This document shows positions 5,210-6,739 of a stretch of DNA of 6,739 bases, one piece after another. Numbering within the stretch: position 1 is the stretch's first letter; each line of letters starts with the position of its first letter. The notes below the pieces were generated by a model that did not search any database, had not been told where the DNA came from, and was given only the letters and a program-made list of their open reading frames with translations. The stretch spans positions 1 through 6,739 of the forward strand of contig JALWYR010000082.1 of the NCBI GenBank assembly GCA_027003085.1, given 5' to 3'. Made by a program: the position numbers and the translations under genes. This stretch comes from Flavobacteriales bacterium (GTDB lineage: Bacteria > Bacteroidota > Bacteroidia > Flavobacteriales > Flavobacteriaceae).

Positions 5210-5752
5210 ATGAACCGAAAAATAAAATCACCCATACCACACAAAAAACTTTTACGCATTGCGCTAAACTACGGAAGCATTATGGCCATTATCGGCGTGG
5301 TGGGCTTTGTGTTGAACAATGTCTTTGCCGGCAACCGGGCTTTGGTTTCGGTTATTTCCATCGGCACCTATGTGGCGGCGGCCTTTACGGTGTATTACGG
5401 CATTAAAAAATTCAAAGTGGTTTACGGTTCCCTGTCGATGCGCGACGGTATTTTGCTGGCATTATACATAGGCGTTATTTCCGGACTTATTATTAGCGCC
5501 TACATGTATTTGTATTACTACGTTATCAGCCCCGAGGCCATCGACAAAGTGATGGAACATCAACGCGAAGCGCTGGAAAAATTGCCTCAATTCCAGAATC
5601 AACCCAACAAAATCGAGGAAGAAATTGCCAAATTCAGGGCCGGATTTCCTTATTATCTGCTAGTGGGGCCCATCCTCGGACAAAGTTTTATCGCCCTGTT
5701 GGCCGGACTTACTTCGGCCTTTATGCTTAAAGACCAAGAACCGGCCCGATGA
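5210..5752 (+). CDS. DUF4199 domain membrane protein, 180 aa
   Basis: It resembles the DUF4199 family, common in Bacteroidota and of unknown function. Four hydrophobic segments are visible: about 22-40, 45-63, 80-105 and 148-173. The N-terminus is basic (NRKIKSPIPHKK), and a charged loop at about 108-145 (many Glu, Lys and Gln, likely helical) lies between segments 3 and 4; by the positive-inside rule both termini probably face the cytoplasm. Family-typical features are the Y-G-I-K-K-F stretch after segment 2 (63-68), SMRDGILLALYIGVISG (76-92) before and within segment 3, and a short C-terminal tail. No catalytic motif is seen. Its stop overlaps the start of the next glycosyltransferase (ATGA), so the two are surely co-transcribed and translationally coupled. 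This pair recurs in Bacteroidota as I recall it, hinting at a joint membrane role such as lipid-linked sugar handling, but that is inference. Confidence 0.85.
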   Translation: MNRKIKSPIPHKKLLRIALNYGSIMAIIGVVGFVLNNVFAGNRALVSVISIGTYVAAAFTVYYGIKKFKVVYGSLSMRDGILLALYIGVISGLIISAYMYLYYYVISPEAIDKVMEHQREALEKLPQFQNQPNKIEEEIAKFRAGFPYYLLVGPILGQSFIALLAGLTSAFMLKDQEPAR

Positions 5753-6696
5753 AAATTTCGGTGGTCATCCCTTTGCTCAACGAAGCCGAGTCTTTGCCCG
5801 AACTGCATCAACGATTGGTCGAGGCGCTAAGCCCGCACTACGATTATGAAATTATTTTTGTAGACGACGGCAGCACGGACGGTTCCTGGGCCATTATCGA
5901 AGACCTGGCCGCCCGCGACAAACACGTGCACGGCATCAAATTCCGCCGCAATTACGGCAAATCGCAGGCCTTGGATGCGGGCTTCCGCCGGGCCAAGGGC
6001 GATGTGATTATCACTATGGATGCCGATTTACAAGACGAACCGGCCGAAATTCCCGGGCTGGTGCAAAAACTTACGAACGAAAACCTGGATTTGGTTTCGT
6101 GCTGGAAGCAAAAACGCAAAGACCCCGTGCTGACCAAAAACCTGCCGTCCAAACTGTTCAACTGGGCGGCGCGCAAGGTTTCGGGCATCCGCTTGCACGA
6201 TTTCAATTGCGGGTTGAAGGCCTACCGCCGCGAGGTTATCGACAACATCCGCGTCTATGGCGAAATGCACCGCTACATTCCGTTCCTGGCCAAGCAGGCC
6301 GGTTTCGGACGCATAGGCGAAAAGCCCGTGATACATCATGCCCGCAAATACGGCCGCACCAAGTTCGGGTCGGACCGCTTCATCAAGGGTGTTTTAGACT
6401 TGATTACGCTATGGTTTCACATGCGCTTTGCCAAGCGACCCATGTATTTGTTCGGCGGCTTGGGTCTTTTGATGTTTTTTGTGGGTTTTGTGGCCGTGGC
6501 GGTGATTTTAGGCATCAAGGCCTACAAGCTCTGGCACGGCTTGCCCACCCATTTGGTAACCGACCGTCCGTGGTTTTATATTTCGGTGGCCTCCATGCTT
6601 TTGGGCAGCCAGTTTTTCCTGGCGGGCTTTATAGGCGAATTGATTTTACAACAAGGTAGCCGGTCGGGATTATACAACGTGGAGAAAGAAATTTGA
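5749..6696 (+). CDS. Membrane-anchored family 2 glycosyltransferase (DPM1/GtrB type), 315 aa
   Basis: GT2 enzymes of this type move a sugar from a nucleotide donor to a polyprenyl phosphate or similar lipid at the inner face of the cytoplasmic membrane. The GT-A domain starts at once: ISVVIPLLNEAESLPEL (3-19), nucleotide-binding DDGSTDGS (39-46), NYGKSQALDAGF (68-79), and the metal-binding DxD in MDADLQDEP (90-98). DFNCGLKAYRREV (151-163) and RKYGRTKFG (199-207) are typical of the GtrB/DPM1 branch. Two transmembrane segments follow at about 232-255 and 277-301, with a loop of about 20 residues and a short tail; the length fits relatives (about 310-330). The start ATG overlaps the DUF4199 stop by four bases. 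Donor (UDP-Glc, UDP-GlcNAc or GDP-Man) and acceptor cannot be told from sequence. The stop is followed at once by a T-run and a GC-rich repeat. Confidence 0.93.
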   Translation: MKISVVIPLLNEAESLPELHQRLVEALSPHYDYEIIFVDDGSTDGSWAIIEDLAARDKHVHGIKFRRNYGKSQALDAGFRRAKGDVIITMDADLQDEPAEIPGLVQKLTNENLDLVSCWKQKRKDPVLTKNLPSKLFNWAARKVSGIRLHDFNCGLKAYRREVIDNIRVYGEMHRYIPFLAKQAGFGRIGEKPVIHHARKYGRTKFGSDRFIKGVLDLITLWFHMRFAKRPMYLFGGLGLLMFFVGFVAVAVILGIKAYKLWHGLPTHLVTDRPWFYISVASMLLGSQFFLAGFIGELILQQGSRSGLYNVEKEI

Positions 6697-6739
6697 TTTT
6701 TTTTGGGCGCCCGGGCGCCTGCGTTCGGGGCGCCGCAGG
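6697..6739. repeat. GC-rich self-complementary repeat, truncated by the window edge
   Basis: After a run of T come GGGCGCCCGGGCGCC (itself palindromic in parts) and a stem CCTGCG (6718-6723) that pairs with CGCAGG (6734-6739) around ten bases containing TTCG and GGGGCGC. The T-run precedes the hairpin on the plus strand, so this is not a standard intrinsic terminator of the glycosyltransferase gene. It looks like the start of one of the GC-rich intergenic repeats frequent in Bacteroidota, but only its first bases are present. Confidence 0.5.

Noticed and set aside
6099..6659. Plus-strand frame of 186 codons inside the glycosyltransferase
   Set aside because: It overlaps the GT2 gene in another frame and has an Arg-, His- and Pro-rich translation with no domain; the GT2 frame is complete.

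Overview
The window reads as a chromosomal segment of a member of the Bacteroidota. The genes point there: a DUF4199 membrane protein in front of a GtrB/DPM1-type glycosyltransferase, and the short GlmU-family protein typical of that phylum. Starts also lack Shine-Dalgarno sites, and -7 boxes matching TAnnTTTG lie just ahead of several starts. The housekeeping genes look around 50-60% GC. No tRNA, rRNA or CRISPR was seen.

Layout. Positions 1-2035 carry two minus-strand genes: glmS (GlcN-6-P synthase) and, downstream of it, the N-terminus of aat (leucyl/phenylalanyl-tRNA-protein transferase), cut by the window edge. Divergent from glmS, after a 59-bp promoter region, is a GlmU-family nucleotidyltransferase/acetyltransferase-like gene (2095-3300, +). 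The two thus supply early and late steps of UDP-GlcNAc synthesis from one shared control region. On the right, gmk (guanylate kinase, -) diverges from a DUF4199 gene (+), which overlaps a membrane-anchored family-2 glycosyltransferase by ATGA. The window ends in a GC-rich, self-complementary, truncated repeat.

The accessory part is the 1.2-kb convergent gap between the GlmU-like gene and gmk (3301-4520). It is a head-to-tail array of palindromic units. Each left arm has four CACAGAG-type heptamers spaced 10-12-10, and each right arm has four CTCTGTG heptamers spaced 10-15-9. Three units are about 165 bp long. A fourth has the same arms but contains an AT-rich GxxExxY (PDDEXK_3) gene on the minus strand. 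A fifth, degenerate left arm ends the array. The interiors of the short units, read on the minus strand, resemble the last codons of the GxxExxY gene, at the matching place relative to the left arm. This suggests that the short units are internally deleted, MITE-like derivatives of the gene-bearing cassette. The arrangement recalls REP/RAYT systems, but with a PD-(D/E)XK-fold protein in place of the transposase, and it is the main finding. That interpretation is inference; the arms, spacings and ORF are visible directly.
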